Part shown: positions 63,855 to 64,000 of the stretch, piece by piece
Position numbering within the stretch: position 1 is the first letter of the stretch
How the letters are laid out: the number at the start of each line of letters is the position of its first letter
Source: Lachnospiraceae bacterium
Lineage (GTDB): Bacteria > Bacillota > Clostridia > Lachnospirales > Lachnospiraceae
Direction: 5' to 3'
Length of the DNA: 64,000 nt
Assembly (NCBI GenBank): GCA_024698075.1
Contig: JAILRP010000026.1
Coordinates: forward strand, 62,001-126,000
Notes under the pieces: generated by a model
The model's input: only the letters and a program-made list of their open reading frames with translations
The model's database searches: none
Told to the model about the DNA's origin: nothing
Program-made: the position numbers and the translations under genes

Positions 63855-64000
63855 ATGGCATTATTTGAATCATATGAAAGAAGAGAGCCCCAGATCCTTG
63901 CCAAGCTGAAGGAGTACGGGATATCATCAATTGAGGAATGTAAAGAGATCTGTGATAAGGCCGGTATCGATGTATACCACCTTATCGAGGGGATCCAGCC
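63855..64000 (+). CDS. GGGtGRT family protein, 5' part
   Basis: The window ends after 48 codons of this open frame. The start MALFESYERREPQILAKLKE, with GISSIEECKEICD following, matches my recollection of the N-terminus of the GGGtGRT family, named for a later motif not visible here. AGGAGG at 63840-63845 precedes the ATG. The function of the family is unknown, and its constant neighbour is the NifU-like gene just upstream. The partial sequence shows no signal peptide. Confidence 0.7.
   Translation, partial: MALFESYERREPQILAKLKEYGISSIEECKEICDKAGIDVYHLIEGIQ

Overview
The window looks like chromosome of an anaerobic Gram-positive Clostridia, most likely a Lachnospiraceae. This rests on strong AGGAGG-type ribosome sites, a class B sortase beside BspA-like leucine-rich-repeat surface proteins, NfnAB, Rex, formate-THF ligase, a ProB without PUA domain, and a NifU-like/GGGtGRT gene pair at the right edge. 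Base composition is near 50% GC and fairly even. I see no insertion sequence, phage, CRISPR array or attachment site. All but one of the genes I accept lie on the + strand, many with ATGA overlaps or gaps under 25 nt, so the window reads as a series of long co-directional operons. No stretch over 300 bases lacks a gene; the longest gap is about 210 bases (6095-6303).

Layout. 1-5785: branched-chain amino acid (ilvD, ilvB) and serine (serC, serA) synthesis, closed by a 13-bp inverted repeat shared with a small convergent gene. 6157-9862: a promoter with a palindrome, a DUF1015 gene and glycogen branching enzyme. 9859-13773: a promoter, uppP and ftsK/spoIIIE. 13770-16302: one-carbon genes fhs and folD. 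16303-20009: a zinc-ribbon membrane protein and NfnAB. 20009-32712: a housekeeping run of pyrimidine phosphorylase, phoH, ybeY, a MOP-family flippase, two FAD proteins, proB, 5-formyl-THF cyclo-ligase, miaB and leuS. 32830-36680: a lipoprotein and a sugar ABC importer without its ATPase.

36752-47110 is the most distinctive block: a promoter, a pseudo-receiver protein (Thr in place of the phospho-acceptor Asp), a class B sortase and two very large LRR surface proteins. The two surface proteins share a C-terminal module and a related membrane anchor, but only the first keeps a sortase-like PKT motif. 47131-49684 holds icd, rex and a coiled-coil protein. 49692-52892 holds yebC with its own promoter and an 800-residue membrane protein with a lysine/proline repeat tail. 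A free-standing tRNA-Thr(CGT) with promoter and terminator follows, then argH and asd. Next come two apparent pseudoenzymes: a PAS/degenerate GGDEF/EAL protein and an ATPase/DUF234-like protein that lacks its Walker A lysine. The right end holds an amino-acid ABC importer, topoisomerase III and the NifU-like/GGGtGRT pair, the latter cut by the window edge.

The window is mostly core metabolism and translation. The parts least explained by known biology are the sortase/LRR/pseudo-receiver operon, the paired signalling pseudoenzymes, the zinc-ribbon/CHB_HEX-like protein, the repeat-tailed membrane protein and the NifU-like/GGGtGRT pair. Family names come from motif recognition in the translated sequence; no database search was run.
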